NCBI RefSeq assembly: GCF_051201665.1
Contig: NZ_CP179210.1
Coordinates: 3,782,001-3,846,000 of the forward strand
Reading direction: 5' to 3'
Source of the DNA: Psychrobium sp051201665
Lineage (GTDB): Bacteria > Pseudomonadota > Gammaproteobacteria > Enterobacterales > Psychrobiaceae
DNA: 64,000 nucleotides
In this document: positions 43,092 to 54,900 of the stretch, piece by piece
Position numbering within the stretch: position 1 is the first letter of the stretch
Layout: each line of letters opens with the position of its first letter
Notes under the pieces: generated by a model
What the model was told of the DNA's origin: nothing
Databases searched by the model: none
What the model saw: the letters and a program-made list of their open reading frames with translations, nothing else
Made by a program: the position numbers and the translations under genes

Positions 43092-46000
43092 TCACGACGT
43101 CCATGACTCTTGAAGTAATGCCATCATATCTTCCGTTGAAACACGCGCTAAATCATCACTTCCTTCTAACAAACTATTAGCTAAATCACGTTTGTGTTGG
43201 TGCAGTTCAAGAATCTTATCTTCAATAGTATTTTTAGCAATAAATCGGTATATCGTGACAGGTCTTGTTTGCCCCATGCGATGCGCGCGATCGCTGGCTT
43301 GATCTTCTACCGCAGGGTTCCACCATGGATCCATATGAACTACGTAATCTGCCGCCGTTAAATTAAGTCCTGAGCCACCCGCTTTTAAACTAATTAAAAA
43401 CACATCGCCGTGCCCTGCTTGAAAATCATTAACCGCTTGTTGTCGCGCTTTATTGGGTGTCGCACCGTCAAGATATTGAAAGCTAATACCATTAGCGATT
43501 AAACGCGCTTTCAGCAATTGCAAATGTCCAACGAACTGACTAAATACCAAGCATTTATGATTGTTTTCCTTTAACTCAACCACTAATTTATCAAACGCCT
43601 TTAATTTTGAGCTTTCGATAGTGGCTTGCGGCATCACTAAACTAGGATGACAGCACGCACGGCGTAGCTTCATAATTTCTGCCAACATTTTTATATGTTG
43701 CTGTCCCGGTTCGAACGTCTTCTTGCGTTAAGTTTTCTATCGCTTGGCGTCTTAGCGCTTCATAGAATGTCACTTCTTGCTCAGAAAGCTCGATGGGAAC
43801 ATTGATTTCAGTGCGTGCAGGCAACTCCTGTAGCACTTGTTGTTTTAAGCGACGCAACATAAAGGGAGCAATAATTTGTCGCAACCCGAAACTAGCCCGG
43901 CGTTTAGCAGCTGCTTCACTGTCTTTATTGCTTTCTATAAGCTGTGCAAATCGTTTGTGAAATTGCTTTTGACTGCCCAGTAATCCAGGATTGATGAATC
44001 GGAAAATGCTCCACAGTTCGGTAAGATTGTTTTCAATCGGCGTACCTGTTGTCACCATTTTAAAAGCGCCGTTTAGCGCTAACGCTGCTTGTGTTCGCTT
44101 AGCCATTGGGTTTTTAAGGGCTTGCGCTTCATCAGCGACTATCGTTTGCCATTGCACACTTGCTAATTTTTCGCCTTCTCGTTGCAGTAAACCATAGCTA
44201 CAAATCACAAGATCAAAAGCAGTGAGGTTATCCAATACCTGTTGTCGCTTTTCAATATTGCTATCGTGTCCAAAAATATGCACCTTAAGCGTCGGCGCAA
44301 ACTTGGCGACTTCTTGCTGCCAATTGAAACACACTGACGTTGGTGCTAAGACTAAACTTGGCCCTTGCGGCGCACGAGCCACAATAACCGCCATCGCCTG
44401 CAGCGTTTTCCCTAATCCCATGTCATCTGCTAAACAAGCACCTGCTCCCCAGTGAGCTAAGCGCATCGCCCACTCAAAACCATCAACTTGATAATCACGT
44501 AGTTGAGCTTGCAGCGTCGTTGGTAACTGAGGTTCAAGTTGTTCGGCTTCTTTTAGCAAGGTTCGCTGGCGCTCCCAAGCATGCAGGGTTTTCATGCGCA
44601 TGCCTTGAGTTACCTCGTCAATCAACGGGCTAGCAATCGCGTGAAATTTGCCATCAAGGGTCATATTTTCGATTTCTTGCAATCGTTGGGCTAACTCCTT
44701 GGTCAGCACTAACACTTGCTGCTCATCGAGTTTAATAAAGCGGGAACCACTTTGTGCTAACAAAGCCATTAGTTGTTTTAGTTCAATCACCTGCTCGTCA
44801 TTAACGGTCAACTTACCGTCTAGATTGAACCATTCTTTTTGCTTGGTTATCGCAAGCTTCAAATGAGCCATTTCTTGCGGATCGGTTAATGTTAACTTCT
44901 TCCCTTTAGGCCATTGCAAAACCAAGCTCAGACCATTGTGGTGCTCTGGATTTTTGACAATCTTTTCTAACGCTTGCAACGTTTCTAACGCTTCATCTAA
45001 TCGATCGCACAACAAACGTGACTCGATCATTTGCTCAAATAGCGGGACCTGTTGGAAAAGCCCGAATAATTGACGACGCTCCGCATCAAGATTGCGGGTC
45101 GTACTTTGGCGCTTTCCACCAATATCTAATGACAGTGTCGGGTTGCCTTGTCCAGGCTCAATGGCAGGGCCATCAGCACCTAACGGCAAAACATGCACTT
45201 GATAATTAAGCCCTTCACCTGCCTGTTCAATATTAATGAACAAAGTGGAGTCAGCATCAATTTGAGCAACACTAGTGTTGATCCCTTCAAGATCAGATTG
45301 AATATTCAGCATTGGTGCAATGACACTGATGCTTTGCATTACTTTATCTTTTGCCGCAGCAGGAACCATTAATCCACTTTCCCCAACGATCTCCGCTATT
45401 TGACGATGTTTATGCTGATAAGTGACTAACTCATAGGATTTATTCGATATTTCCGTTAACGCATAACTGTGTTCACTATCTTCCAGATCACTCGGTAAAT
45501 TACTCATCGACAATAAGTAACCATCAGTATTTTTAGTAATGAGTAGCTCAGGTTCACGTTCGCCAATGGTCACTGGCGCCGCTAAGTCATCTTCGGTATA
45601 GACATTGGTTGCACCAACAGCCGCTTTGAGCGCTTGATAGCCCGTAAGCGCATAATGTTGTTTTCCATAATAACCGCCCGAAAATATGCCTTTAATTTGC
45701 TGACATATTCGGTGATCTTGTGGCGTTAAGTACTCAAAGGTTTCTATTTCCTGAGCTAAACGCTTTAAAGTAATGGTACGTCCTTTACTCCAACCAGACT
45801 TACCAAGCTTTTGCTCTTTTGCAACTAACTCATTGCCATAGCGGCTTTGCTGCAACAACCAAATTAGACGTTGCTTTTGGTCTTTATGCTTAATTTCAAT
45901 GGTAGGTTTATCGAGAGCAATAAGCTGCTCTAACGCTAAATCCCAACTTTCTTTACGACGGATTAGTTGACTTAAATCGTGAGATGAAACAACGCTCAAT

Positions 46001-47313
46001 GGCTCAATAGGCAATGCCTGTTGAAATCTTACTAGTAAATCAGCCGCAAGTTTGGCCCATAATATTTCACCATTTTCGCTGAACACCTGACAGCTTTCAG
46101 TTAAATGACGTAAAAATATGGCGCTGGGACGTTGATTTGCCCAGGTTAAGCTCAAACAACACACGGTGACGTAAATATGATAAGCGTAATTATCAATATG
46201 AGAGTATGGTTCATTTAACTCAAGTTGCTTAGCGCGGCCTGATAACACCATGTTAAAACGATGCAAACAAGCGTAGCTTTGCTGATAAGCGCTTTCATGA
46301 CGCCGATCTTCTAATTGATTGTCCCATTCCTTTGCAAAAACACTGAGCAGTTCAGGCGCTTGATCGCTACCTTGCTCTAATAGCGCGAACGCATAAAATA
46401 GCCCGTGAAGGTCGCCGATATATTGGAGTTTTCTCCGAGATAGTTTATTTTTAGCGGTCAGTGCTTGTTGAAATAATTCAATTGCGTTTGGAGTATCCCC
46501 AGCAAGAACAGCCAGAATAGCATTGAGTTGCAATCCGTAGCTTGTCCCCTCTTGGCCCAATAACGCTTTTACTTGCTCTAGATTACATTGATAGAGATAT
46601 TGCTCCGCCAACAACAATCTAAAATTATCATTTTGTGTTATCAACTTGTCTTTCAATGTCGCTAATAATTCGATGACTTCGCTGCGATCTTTGTTATTTT
46701 CACGTAATTTACGTAATAAACTCGCAAAAGCAACATATTGCATTTGAGGCGGCATCGCGAGAAATTCTTGTTGTCTAAATGGATAAAAACATAACTTGAT
46801 CAACGTATTATTAATTGGCGAATCCACTTGTTGTGGATCTTTATTGAATTCAAATAGCTCACTACACAGCTCAAACTGATTGCGATAGAAACTATCACGA
46901 ATCATGCGCTGAGTATTACTAACACTTGGTCGTCCCCATGAATAGGCCGACATCATTGGATGTACACGCTCAACAATCTCAGTGATGGCTTCAAATGAAC
47001 CCTCATTAAGTGATTGGCGAGTGAGTTCGTCTGCTAAATAGGGCGTGAGTAAAATGCCATCTTGGGTCACCGATACTAAGTCTTGCACAACCCACGCATC
47101 GCGCACCTCATTGGTATATGCATTGTGTAATTTCATCCGATTAAACACATCACTATGGCTCAACTCTTGAAGAATCTGCCTCAGTTTGGCTTGGCCTAAT
47201 CGAAGATTTATTACTGCGAGTACTTTTAACACCAATTGCTGGGCTGGTTCGCAGGCATTGTATAGCGCTTTATGTTTATAAATGGCAACGTCAATGTTGG
47301 TTAGAAATGACAT
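43092..47313 (-). pseudogene. SNF2-family DEAD/DEAH helicase, frameshifted
   Basis: The first 1220 or so residues (to about 43690) carry a large N-terminal region, Walker A ADDMGLGKTLQ, DEAQ-type motif VADEAQALKN and the first helicase lobe. The last 198 residues carry the second lobe (CLVFSQFVGHL, LISLKAGGSGLNLT, DRAHRMGQTRPVTIYRF). The two frames are joined by removing one A from the five-A run near 43690 (TYKMLAEIMKLRRACCHPSLV, split here). All motifs are intact, so the frameshift is recent or a sequence error. Confidence 0.85.
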
Positions 47314-47448
47314 ATAAAACTTCTATTCAGAGGTGTTAATAACAATGGTAACCTGTTTCTTTAAATTTTTCATGATCTTGTCGCAATCTTCAACTGCCGT
47401 TCAGTTTCACCAATCTATAGTATTTTCTCGCTCTCAAGGAATGTAATC

Positions 47449-48051
47449 ATGAAGAAACTCCTTTCTATCGTTTGTACTGGTACTTTATTGCTTACTAGCA
47501 CTGTATTTGCTCAAGATTCTGGCAATGGCCCGTCAGTATTTGTCACTCACGAACTTAATGGCGATAGCAAGATTTCTAGCGCTGGTGTTGCATTCAATTT
47601 CAAGCAACAAAATTCAGGATTTGGTGGTGCAATCTTAATGTCTTTAGGGCGTGCAGACATTGTCACGACTAAACTTAATGTTGAAGATTACCTTGCGTGG
47701 GAATTAGGCGGACGCATAGGCTATTTTTCTGATATTTCAATTTATGCTGAAGCAGGTGTCGATTTAGGTGAATTATTTGGTCGTGGTCATCTCGATGAAG
47801 ATCGCTACCACGACCATGATTTTTTCGATGGGGATGATTATCACGATCATTATCATGACCACGACGACTACTATGATCACGACCATCGTTTCGCAAGCGA
47901 TTCTTTAGATGCTTATGTTGGAATCGGTGGTGGAATAAAATTAGGTCAAGTACAGGTAAACGGGCAAGTTCGTTACCGCCAAATAGACAGCGAAGACTGG
48001 AAAGCACTAGATGATGTATATAGCGGGATCACGGTTTCATTTTCATTTTAG
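47449..48051 (+). CDS. Outer-membrane barrel-like protein with His/Asp-rich insert
   Basis: 200 residues: a signal peptide (ending TVFAQ), short beta-strand-like segments and an acidic His-rich stretch (about residues 114-143, with DDYHDHYHDHDDYYDHDH). It ends in a barrel-like GITVSFSF. The insert is a likely metal-binding region. It is convergent with the MerR gene, with stop codons overlapping by 4 bp. The family is not certain. Confidence 0.65.
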   Translation: MKKLLSIVCTGTLLLTSTVFAQDSGNGPSVFVTHELNGDSKISSAGVAFNFKQQNSGFGGAILMSLGRADIVTTKLNVEDYLAWELGGRIGYFSDISIYAEAGVDLGELFGRGHLDEDRYHDHDFFDGDDYHDHYHDHDDYYDHDHRFASDSLDAYVGIGGGIKLGQVQVNGQVRYRQIDSEDWKALDDVYSGITVSFSF

Positions 48052-48452
48052 TTAAGTGCTTCTAACACTCGGCACTGATATTCATGATCACAATGACAAC
48101 TCGCCACAATATTCGATAATTCTTGAGCCAGCCCCTGTAGCTGGCTTATTTTTTGTTGTACATCTATCAAGTGTTTCTGTGCAATATCGTGGGCTTCATG
48201 CGACGAATGATTACTGCATTCTTGTAAATGAATTAACTGCTTAATTTCTTCTAAACTAAAACCAAGCGCTCTCGAATGACCGATAAATTGTAAACGCTGT
48301 AGGTGCTTTTCATTGTAACGGCGCTGATTGCCTAAGCTGCGATACGCTAGTGGCATAATTTCAATTTCTTCATAATAGCGAATAGTCGGGATCTTTATAT
48401 TCGTCAACTTAGCAAGCTGCCCAATACTAAATACATTCTCAATTTTTTTCAT
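48048..48452 (-). CDS. MerR-family metal-responsive regulator
   Basis: 134 residues. The N-terminal winged helix (IGQLAKLTNIKIPTIRYYEE), a long dimerisation helix and a C-terminal CHCDHEYQC metal-binding motif match the ZntR/CadR/CueR-like group. It is divergent from a CDF cation transporter with a MerR-type 19-bp-spacer promoter between them, so it likely activates the transporter when metal is high. Zn or Cd is the most likely ligand. Confidence 0.88.
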   Translation of the reverse strand: MKKIENVFSIGQLAKLTNIKIPTIRYYEEIEIMPLAYRSLGNQRRYNEKHLQRLQFIGHSRALGFSLEEIKQLIHLQECSNHSSHEAHDIAQKHLIDVQQKISQLQGLAQELSNIVASCHCDHEYQCRVLEALN

Positions 48453-48459
48453 AAAGCCC

Positions 48460-48490
48460 TTGAACCTCTAGTTACTAGAGGTTTTAAGAT
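48460..48490 (+). promoter_or_regulatory. MerR-type promoter with 19-bp spacer and palindromic operator
   Basis: TTGAAC (48460-48465) and TAAGAT (48485-48490) are separated by 19 bp, and the spacer contains the palindrome ACCTCTAGTTACTAGAGGT. This is the standard MerR promoter design and drives the transporter gene on the plus strand. Confidence 0.8.
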
Positions 48491-48524
48491 ACACCTATTA
48501 GCACAATTAATCTATGAGGTTTCT

Positions 48525-49139
48525 ATGTCTGGCTGCTGTGATCACAACAGTAATTTTGAAGGGTTAAGTAACGACTATCGCCGCATTTTATGGTGGGTAA
48601 TCGCTATCAATGCAGGAATGTTTTTGGTGGAAATGTTTGCAGGTATTGGTGGGCAGTCTCAAGCTTTACAAGCCGACGCACTAGACTTTTTAGGAGATAG
48701 TTTGACGTATGGATTAAGCCTTTGGGTTATCGGAAAATCGATATCTGTACGCAGTAATGCAGCGCTTTTCAAAGGTTATAGCTTAGTTTTCATGGCGTTG
48801 TTAGTGTTTGGCGGCACCATTTATCGATTATTTGTACTTAACGAACCCAACGCCTTAACCATGGGAGCCGTCGCAATTGCTGCGCTCTTCGCCAATTTAT
48901 TCAGTGTTTGGTTATTGCGAAAATATAAAGACGGCGACGCCAATGTGCGTTCAGTGTGGCTATGCAGCCGCAATGATGCTATTGGTAATGTCGTTATTGT
49001 TATCGCAGCCTCAGGGGTGTGGTTTACAAGTTCGGCGTACATTGATTTAGGCGTAGCGGCGTTTTTAGCAGTGCTATTTCTCAACTCAGCATCACAAATT
49101 GTAAAACAAGCCCACGCCGAACAAAAGGCGCAGACCTAG
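48525..49139 (+). CDS. CDF-type cation efflux transporter
   Basis: 204 residues with five or six hydrophobic helices and the CDF-type metal site residues: Asp in ADALDFLGDS and in SRNDAIGN. It lacks the usual C-terminal cytosolic domain, so it is a short form. An N-terminal CCDHN adds possible metal ligands. It would export Zn, Cd or Co from the cytoplasm, under control of the divergent MerR regulator. Confidence 0.85.
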   Translation: MSGCCDHNSNFEGLSNDYRRILWWVIAINAGMFLVEMFAGIGGQSQALQADALDFLGDSLTYGLSLWVIGKSISVRSNAALFKGYSLVFMALLVFGGTIYRLFVLNEPNALTMGAVAIAALFANLFSVWLLRKYKDGDANVRSVWLCSRNDAIGNVVIVIAASGVWFTSSAYIDLGVAAFLAVLFLNSASQIVKQAHAEQKAQT

Positions 49140-49159
49140 CTTACAATATGAAGAAAGTG

Positions 49160-49297
49160 CTAGTCGCCTAATACAAGTTCACGATAACCGACGAGGCCTA
49201 GCACTTCTTCGTTTTCAATTACTGGAGCATAAGCCAATCCGAAGCGCTCAAATAAACGAGCACAATATCTAACGTCCATGTGTGGTGGTAAAGAGAT
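49160..49297 (-). pseudogene. CBS-domain protein, C-terminal fragment
   Basis: The minus strand encodes LPPHMDVRYCARLFERFGLA, then YAPVIENEEVLGLVGYREL and a stop, the end of a CBS domain. The 5' part is lost at an IS3-type remnant beginning at 49297. Confidence 0.65.
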
Positions 49298-49340
49298 AAA
49301 TGTCGCTTAACAAAGTGTCCATTCTGGCTGGATCAGATCA
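49297..49340. mobile_element. IS3-family end remnant (44 bp)
   Basis: Identical over 44 bp to 16970-17013, the end of an IS3-family element including the transposase stop codon. It truncates the CBS-domain fragment. Confidence 0.7.
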
Positions 49341-49370
49341 CTAATATCTATGGCCAAAAAATGAAAAATT

Positions 49371-49419
49371 AGAAATTAGAAATTAGAAATTAGAAATTAG
49401 AAATTAGAAATTAGAAATT
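49371..49419 (+). repeat. Tandem repeat (AGAAATT)7
   Basis: Seven exact 7-bp units, with a degenerate unit just upstream. It lies in the non-coding region between the IS3 remnant and tldD. Confidence 0.9.
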
Positions 49420-49634
49420 TATATTAACTATGCTAAACAATATCCAAAACATTAAAAATTTTGCAAGATTTGACTCGGAAGCCTTAGAGAATCTTCAATT
49501 AACCCACTCAAGCTCATTTTCAATTTAAGGCGATAAAAGACGGGAATAGGCCGCGCTGATAATTTTACAATTATTTCAACAGACCCTATTAAAACGTCAA
49601 TTTTTATTTCTACTTAGATCATTCAATTAAAATG
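49420..49634. other. Non-coding region downstream of tldD
   Basis: A 32-codon open frame at 49430 (MLNNIQNIKNFARFDSEALE) has no ribosome site or recognisable domain. No strong terminator was found. Probably debris from IS activity. Confidence 0.4.
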
Positions 49635-51080
49635 TTACTGCGTGCCGCCAACCGTTAACTCATCAAGCTTAAGGGTTGGTTGACCAACACCTACCGGGAC
49701 GCTTTGGCCATCTTTGCCACAAACGCCTACGCCAGTATCTAATGACATGTCATTACCTACCATTGAAATTTGCTGCATTGCTTCAGAGCCACTGCCAATC
49801 AAGGTAGCACCTTTGATCGCGTCACAAATTTCGCCATTTTTAATGAGATAAGCTTCAGAGGCTGAGAATACAAACTTGCCAGAAGTGATGTCCACTTGGC
49901 CGCCGCCAAAATTAGGTGCGTAAATACCCTCTTCTACACTCGCAATGATGTCTTGCGGAGTGCTCTCGCCAGATAACATAAAGGTGTTAGTCATACGTGG
50001 CATAGGTAGTGACGCATATGATTCACGACGACCATTACCTGTGCTTTGTGTATCCATTAAGTGAGCGTTATGTTTATCGAACATATAGCCTTTCAAAATA
50101 CCATCTTCAATAAGGACATTGCGTTTAGCAGGTGTACCTTCATCATCGATATTTAATGAGCCACGACGGTCGCTAATGGTGCCATCGTCAATAATGGTAC
50201 ATAACTCTGATGCAACTTTTTCACCGATTTTTCCGCTAAATGCTGAAGAGCCTTTACGATTGAAGTCACCTTCTAAACCATGACCAACGGCTTCATGTAA
50301 TAATACTGCTGGCCAGCCATTACCTAAGACCACAGGCATTAAGCCTGCTGGCGCGTCGATAGCACTTAAATTAACTAATGCTTGGCGTACTGCTTCTTTG
50401 GCATAGCTCTCATAGATAACTTCGCCATTGTGCTTTTGTAGGAAATAACGGTAATCGCTGCGACCGCCACCACCTGCTGAGCCACGCTCACGTTTTCCGT
50501 TATCATCCACAATGACGCTACAGTTTAAACGCACTAACGGACGAATATCAGTGGCTAATGTGCCGTCAGTGGCGGCAACTAATACTTCTTCATAAACACC
50601 TGAGATACTGGCAACCACTTGCGTCACGCGAGGATCTTGTGCGCGAGCATGAGTATCTAAGGCACGTAAAATATCAAGCTTTTCGGTTTCACTCATTAAC
50701 ATTAATGGATTAAGCGATTGATAAGTTTCAACTTTCGGTGATTTTTTCCATGCATTGACAGTCAGATTCTCGCCCGCTTGGGCAATACCACGTGCTGCAA
50801 CTACACTTTGGTTGATTGATTGATCGTTAATTTCGTCAGCGTAGGCGAAACCTGTTTTTTCGCCGCTGATCGCACGAACACCAACACCACGTTCGATGTT
50901 GAAGCTACCTTCTTTGATGATGCCGTCTTCTAACACCCAAGACTCATGATGCGATGCTTGAAAATACAAATCAGCGAAATCTACGCGATGTTTTGCAAGA
51001 TTGTTAAGGTGATGATGTAGGTTATCAACTGTTAACCCAGCTGGGGTTAATAACGACTCGCTGACTGTTTTAAAGCTCAT
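49635..51080 (-). CDS. tldD: Metalloprotease TldD
   Basis: 481 residues with the HEAVGHGLEGD zinc-binding motif near residue 263, and the domain order of TldD. With TldE (PmbA, not in this window), it degrades the CcdA antitoxin and matures peptides such as microcin B17. It ends the conserved gene block that begins with mreB. Confidence 0.95.
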   Translation of the reverse strand: MSFKTVSESLLTPAGLTVDNLHHHLNNLAKHRVDFADLYFQASHHESWVLEDGIIKEGSFNIERGVGVRAISGEKTGFAYADEINDQSINQSVVAARGIAQAGENLTVNAWKKSPKVETYQSLNPLMLMSETEKLDILRALDTHARAQDPRVTQVVASISGVYEEVLVAATDGTLATDIRPLVRLNCSVIVDDNGKRERGSAGGGGRSDYRYFLQKHNGEVIYESYAKEAVRQALVNLSAIDAPAGLMPVVLGNGWPAVLLHEAVGHGLEGDFNRKGSSAFSGKIGEKVASELCTIIDDGTISDRRGSLNIDDEGTPAKRNVLIEDGILKGYMFDKHNAHLMDTQSTGNGRRESYASLPMPRMTNTFMLSGESTPQDIIASVEEGIYAPNFGGGQVDITSGKFVFSASEAYLIKNGEICDAIKGATLIGSGSEAMQQISMVGNDMSLDTGVGVCGKDGQSVPVGVGQPTLKLDELTVGGTQ

Positions 51081-51111
51081 AGATTTCTCATTGTATTGGC
51101 AATACGCCAGA

Positions 51112-51954
51112 TTAATTTTTTAATAATGTAGATTGAAAACGCTGCTGGCTTGCCATCGGCATTTTTGCACGCAGTGCTTGCAGTTTGTCACGATCAAATT
51201 CGCCAACGGCAAAACCTTCGCCGCTAGCAATTTCAGACTCAACAACACCCCAAGGATCAACAACCATTGATTGTCCCCAAGTGACACGACCATTTTTATG
51301 TTCGCCGCCTTGATTAGACGCAATCATATAACATTGATTTTCGACGGCTCTTGCACGAGATAATAACTCCCAATGCGCTTGACCTGTCACCTTAGTAAAC
51401 GCACTAGGCAATACGAAAATATCGGCGCCCATTTCACGCATCGTCTGGAATAACGCGCCAAAGCGCAAATCATAACACACCGCCATCCCAATGTTACCGA
51501 TTGGTGTCTTTATTACGCTGATGTGTTGGCCAGGGTGGGTGTTTTCAGATTCGCGATAGCTGCCATAGCCATCAGCGACATCGACATCAAATAGGTGAAC
51601 TTTATTGTATTGACCCAGTTGTTCGCCTTGAGGATTAAACAATATGCTCGCTGCAAAATGACGACCATCGTCGGCTTTTACTGCGATAGTACCTGCGACT
51701 AAATAAAGATTAAATCGCTGGCTTAGTTCACTTAAGGCATCTTGCATTGGCCCCTGTTTAGTTTGCTCAGAAAATTCACGCACTTCGTGATCTTTAGTGG
51801 CAAACATCAAACAGCATTCAGGTAATACAACCAATAATTCATCGCTAGGAAATTGCCGACGAATTTCAGTTAATTGCTTTTCAACTGCTTTAAGGTTTTC
51901 GTCAATATTAGGACTAGAGACTAGTTGTACTGAGATCAGTTTTGGGTTGCTCAT
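51112..51954 (-). CDS. Carbon-nitrogen hydrolase (Nit family)
   Basis: About 280 residues with the nitrilase triad: Glu in VLPECCLMF, Lys in YNKVHLFDVDV and Cys in AVCYDLRF. The Nit/YafV-type group is often omega-amidase or a repair enzyme for deaminated glutathione. The start lies inside the end of yhdP (about 40 bp overlap). The frame is open to 51960. Confidence 0.9.
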   Translation of the reverse strand: MSNPKLISVQLVSSPNIDENLKAVEKQLTEIRRQFPSDELLVVLPECCLMFATKDHEVREFSEQTKQGPMQDALSELSQRFNLYLVAGTIAVKADDGRHFAASILFNPQGEQLGQYNKVHLFDVDVADGYGSYRESENTHPGQHISVIKTPIGNIGMAVCYDLRFGALFQTMREMGADIFVLPSAFTKVTGQAHWELLSRARAVENQCYMIASNQGGEHKNGRVTWGQSMVVDPWGVVESEIASGEGFAVGEFDRDKLQALRAKMPMASQQRFQSTLLKN

Positions 51955-54900
51955 CGGCAATCTTAGCTCCTTGAGTAGGTTGCTCTGGCGCCGTCGTTGG
52001 GTCGGCTTTTTCTAGAATATGTGGAGGCACTTTATACTTTTTCTGTTTTCTGTCTATTTCAACAAAATCAGGTTCATCAACCGTCCCTGAAAGCTTAAAG
52101 TTAACCTGCGAAATAACATCAACAATCGGCTCAAGTACCTTGGTCAACGCAAACGTTAACACAAACATCTGTGGCTCACTCGCTATTACGCCAGCAATCA
52201 CTGGTAAGTTAGAGAATAGCGCGGGAGAGAAACTAATATAATAATCTAGCTCATGGCTAGTCAAATTAACAGAGCCAACGACATCAACGCCACCAGCAAC
52301 ACCATCCATGTGCGCATCACGAGTAACTGCGACGCCTTCTGAAATATTAAAGTTACCGCTAAAATCATTAAAGAAAATGCCTTTTTGGAATACATCTCTA
52401 AAATCTAATACCAGTTTTCGACGCAGCGAATCGAGACTAAACAGCGAAAAGATCCGCGCCCCTTGATCACTTACTTCAGCAATGTGGCCTTCGCCTAGTT
52501 TCCACTTAATATCACCGTTTAATGTCGGCAGCGCTAAATCGCCGAGCCCTGAACGCCACATCAAATCAACAGTAATATCCACCGTGCTTTCTTTAATACT
52601 GGTGCTGTAATCAAATATTGCTAATGTTGATTCGATATTGTCACTCTTCAAATCACCAATTACCGAAAAATATTCACCATCGCTATCAAAACCCCAAATA
52701 GCATTAGCTTTAACATCGGATTCATTAGCATGGATCTTAACATCATTAATGGCAATACCTTGTAAATGAGGCTTAGATTTAAAACTAATATTGCCTAAAT
52801 CAAATCCAGAAATAAGGCATTGCTGACAAAGAAAACTAACGGGTGGTAATTCACGAAGCGATTCTCGTGTTGCAGTGTTATTACTTTCATTCTCACTCGG
52901 CTTATTCAACGTTAACAGCTCGAAGTTAGCCACAATCCCTTTGTCGAACCACTGGTCGAATAATTTAAGCTGACCTTGCGCTTGCTCACTTTCAACATTA
53001 ACTTGCCAATGATCTTCAAGCTTTACACCGCCTAAAGAAACCGTCTCAAAATCATGTCCAAGTACAGAAAGCTTTTTAACGCGAGCATTGATGCGTTTAA
53101 GCGGTGGGAAGAACTGATCTTTACTCTGCCCACGCTCAATATTGTCGATAAAGCTTTGCCACTCATCGAATGCTAAAGAGTCCAAATCGATATTAATTGT
53201 CATGCCGTTATCAGCAATTTCATCTTGCGCTTGAAACTTACGACCAACAAGTAAGGTAATCGCTGGTACTTTAATGGTTGAATCACTTGAATCTATTCGA
53301 GCAAAGACTTCGGCACGTGACCCCAATGCCAAATTAAATAATCCGCCTTTGACATTTCCGCTACTGGTTACCAATAAATCTTCTTGCTGATCGACATATT
53401 TATCTAAAGGTTTTGGTAACTTAAGCTCTAAACCCGTCATCGGTGATTTTACAAAAGACTGATAATAAACATCATCTTCACTGATCTTTAACGTTAATTT
53501 TCCTTCCCAATCTAAGCTACCGTCGATATAGGTATTCAAATATTGCTGCCAGATTGCAGGCATTTTATTGGTGTGCCATTTGGCTTTTAAATCAACTTCA
53601 ATTCCATAAGAATCACCAAATGGTTTGCTTTCTAGCGCTAAAGTTACAGGCTGTTCGTATAACATGCCTCGTAATCCCTTCGCTGAAATATCACCACCGT
53701 TAAAGGCAATCTCACCACTCAACTGACCTAAATCCATATCAATTGCAGTGATGGATAGATCATTATTATCTAGTGTCACAACACCCGAGACATTTGGTAG
53801 CGAACCATCAAGCGGCAAATCAATAGCAAGGTTTGTTTTAATAGTGCCTTGCGCATCTAATTGACGTAAAACGGGACCTAGGCTGTCATTGATGGGAGAA
53901 TCAGCAACAAAGGTATTGATTTTATGTTGTGGTTGATTAACCTCAGCTCTAATTTCTAACGTGGCTGTTTCAGCCATTAAGTCAGGTATAGCAACGGTCA
54001 ACGCCTCAAAAGATAGGTTGTTTAAATCGCCCTCGTACCCCGTGATAAGCATGGCTTCGTTTTTAAACAATAAATGTACTTTAGCGTTTGTGACAGGGTC
54101 CCATTCAGAATCAAAATCAACGCTAGCACCATCAACCATTGCGCTAATTTCAAAGGTACCTTGATGCTCTACATATGGGAAATGCTCTACATTTCCTTGC
54201 CACAGCAATTGCACATTATCACTATGTCCTGCTTTGATAGCACCAGACAAATAATCAACTAACCCATCACTCAGTACGACATGAGGTAAATAATATTGCG
54301 CGTGTTTTGCATTTTTGAGCTGTGCGTCTCCTAACAGCGAAAGCGTCGGCGCTTGGTTATCATTAAATTGCAGCTGCCACGCAATGGCGCCGTTTAAATC
54401 CTTATTTTTCCACTGCGTCATTGGACTAAAGAGTGCAAAGCCATCAGCGTCTGTTCGCCATGCTAATTCAAGGTTTAATTCATCTAGTGCGATAGGTGCT
54501 TTGAAATACTGACCAAAATCCAAGACCTGTTGCTGAGCGTTAAGCGTCATAACACCGGAGTGACTATCGCCTTTAATCAATGCTGATAACGGTTTTAAAC
54601 TGGGAATGCCACCAACATTAACTAACGATAAGCCCGTTAAATCTGCGCTATATTGAACATCTTCACCACTGAGTTTAAGAGATAGTTTGCGTAGCTCACC
54701 ACGAAGCTTTAACGCATCAATTAATCGTAATGAATCCTTATCGACTGCCGATACCAATCCAGCTAAAGGCGCTAGTTCACCAATATTCAATGCATCAATA
54801 TTAAGGGATAATTTGTCGCTTGTTTGACTCACTGATAAATCAATAGCTGATAGCTGATTAGTATTTAGTGAAGGAGCAATCGCCTTGGCCTCAAAAATCC

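Noticed and set aside
47675..48007. A 110-codon minus-strand frame rich in His and Arg
   Set aside because: It is the antisense shadow of the His/Asp-rich insert in the barrel gene.
49371..49419. CRISPR-like repeat array
   Set aside because: The repeats are only 7 bp, directly abutting, with no spacers and no cas genes.
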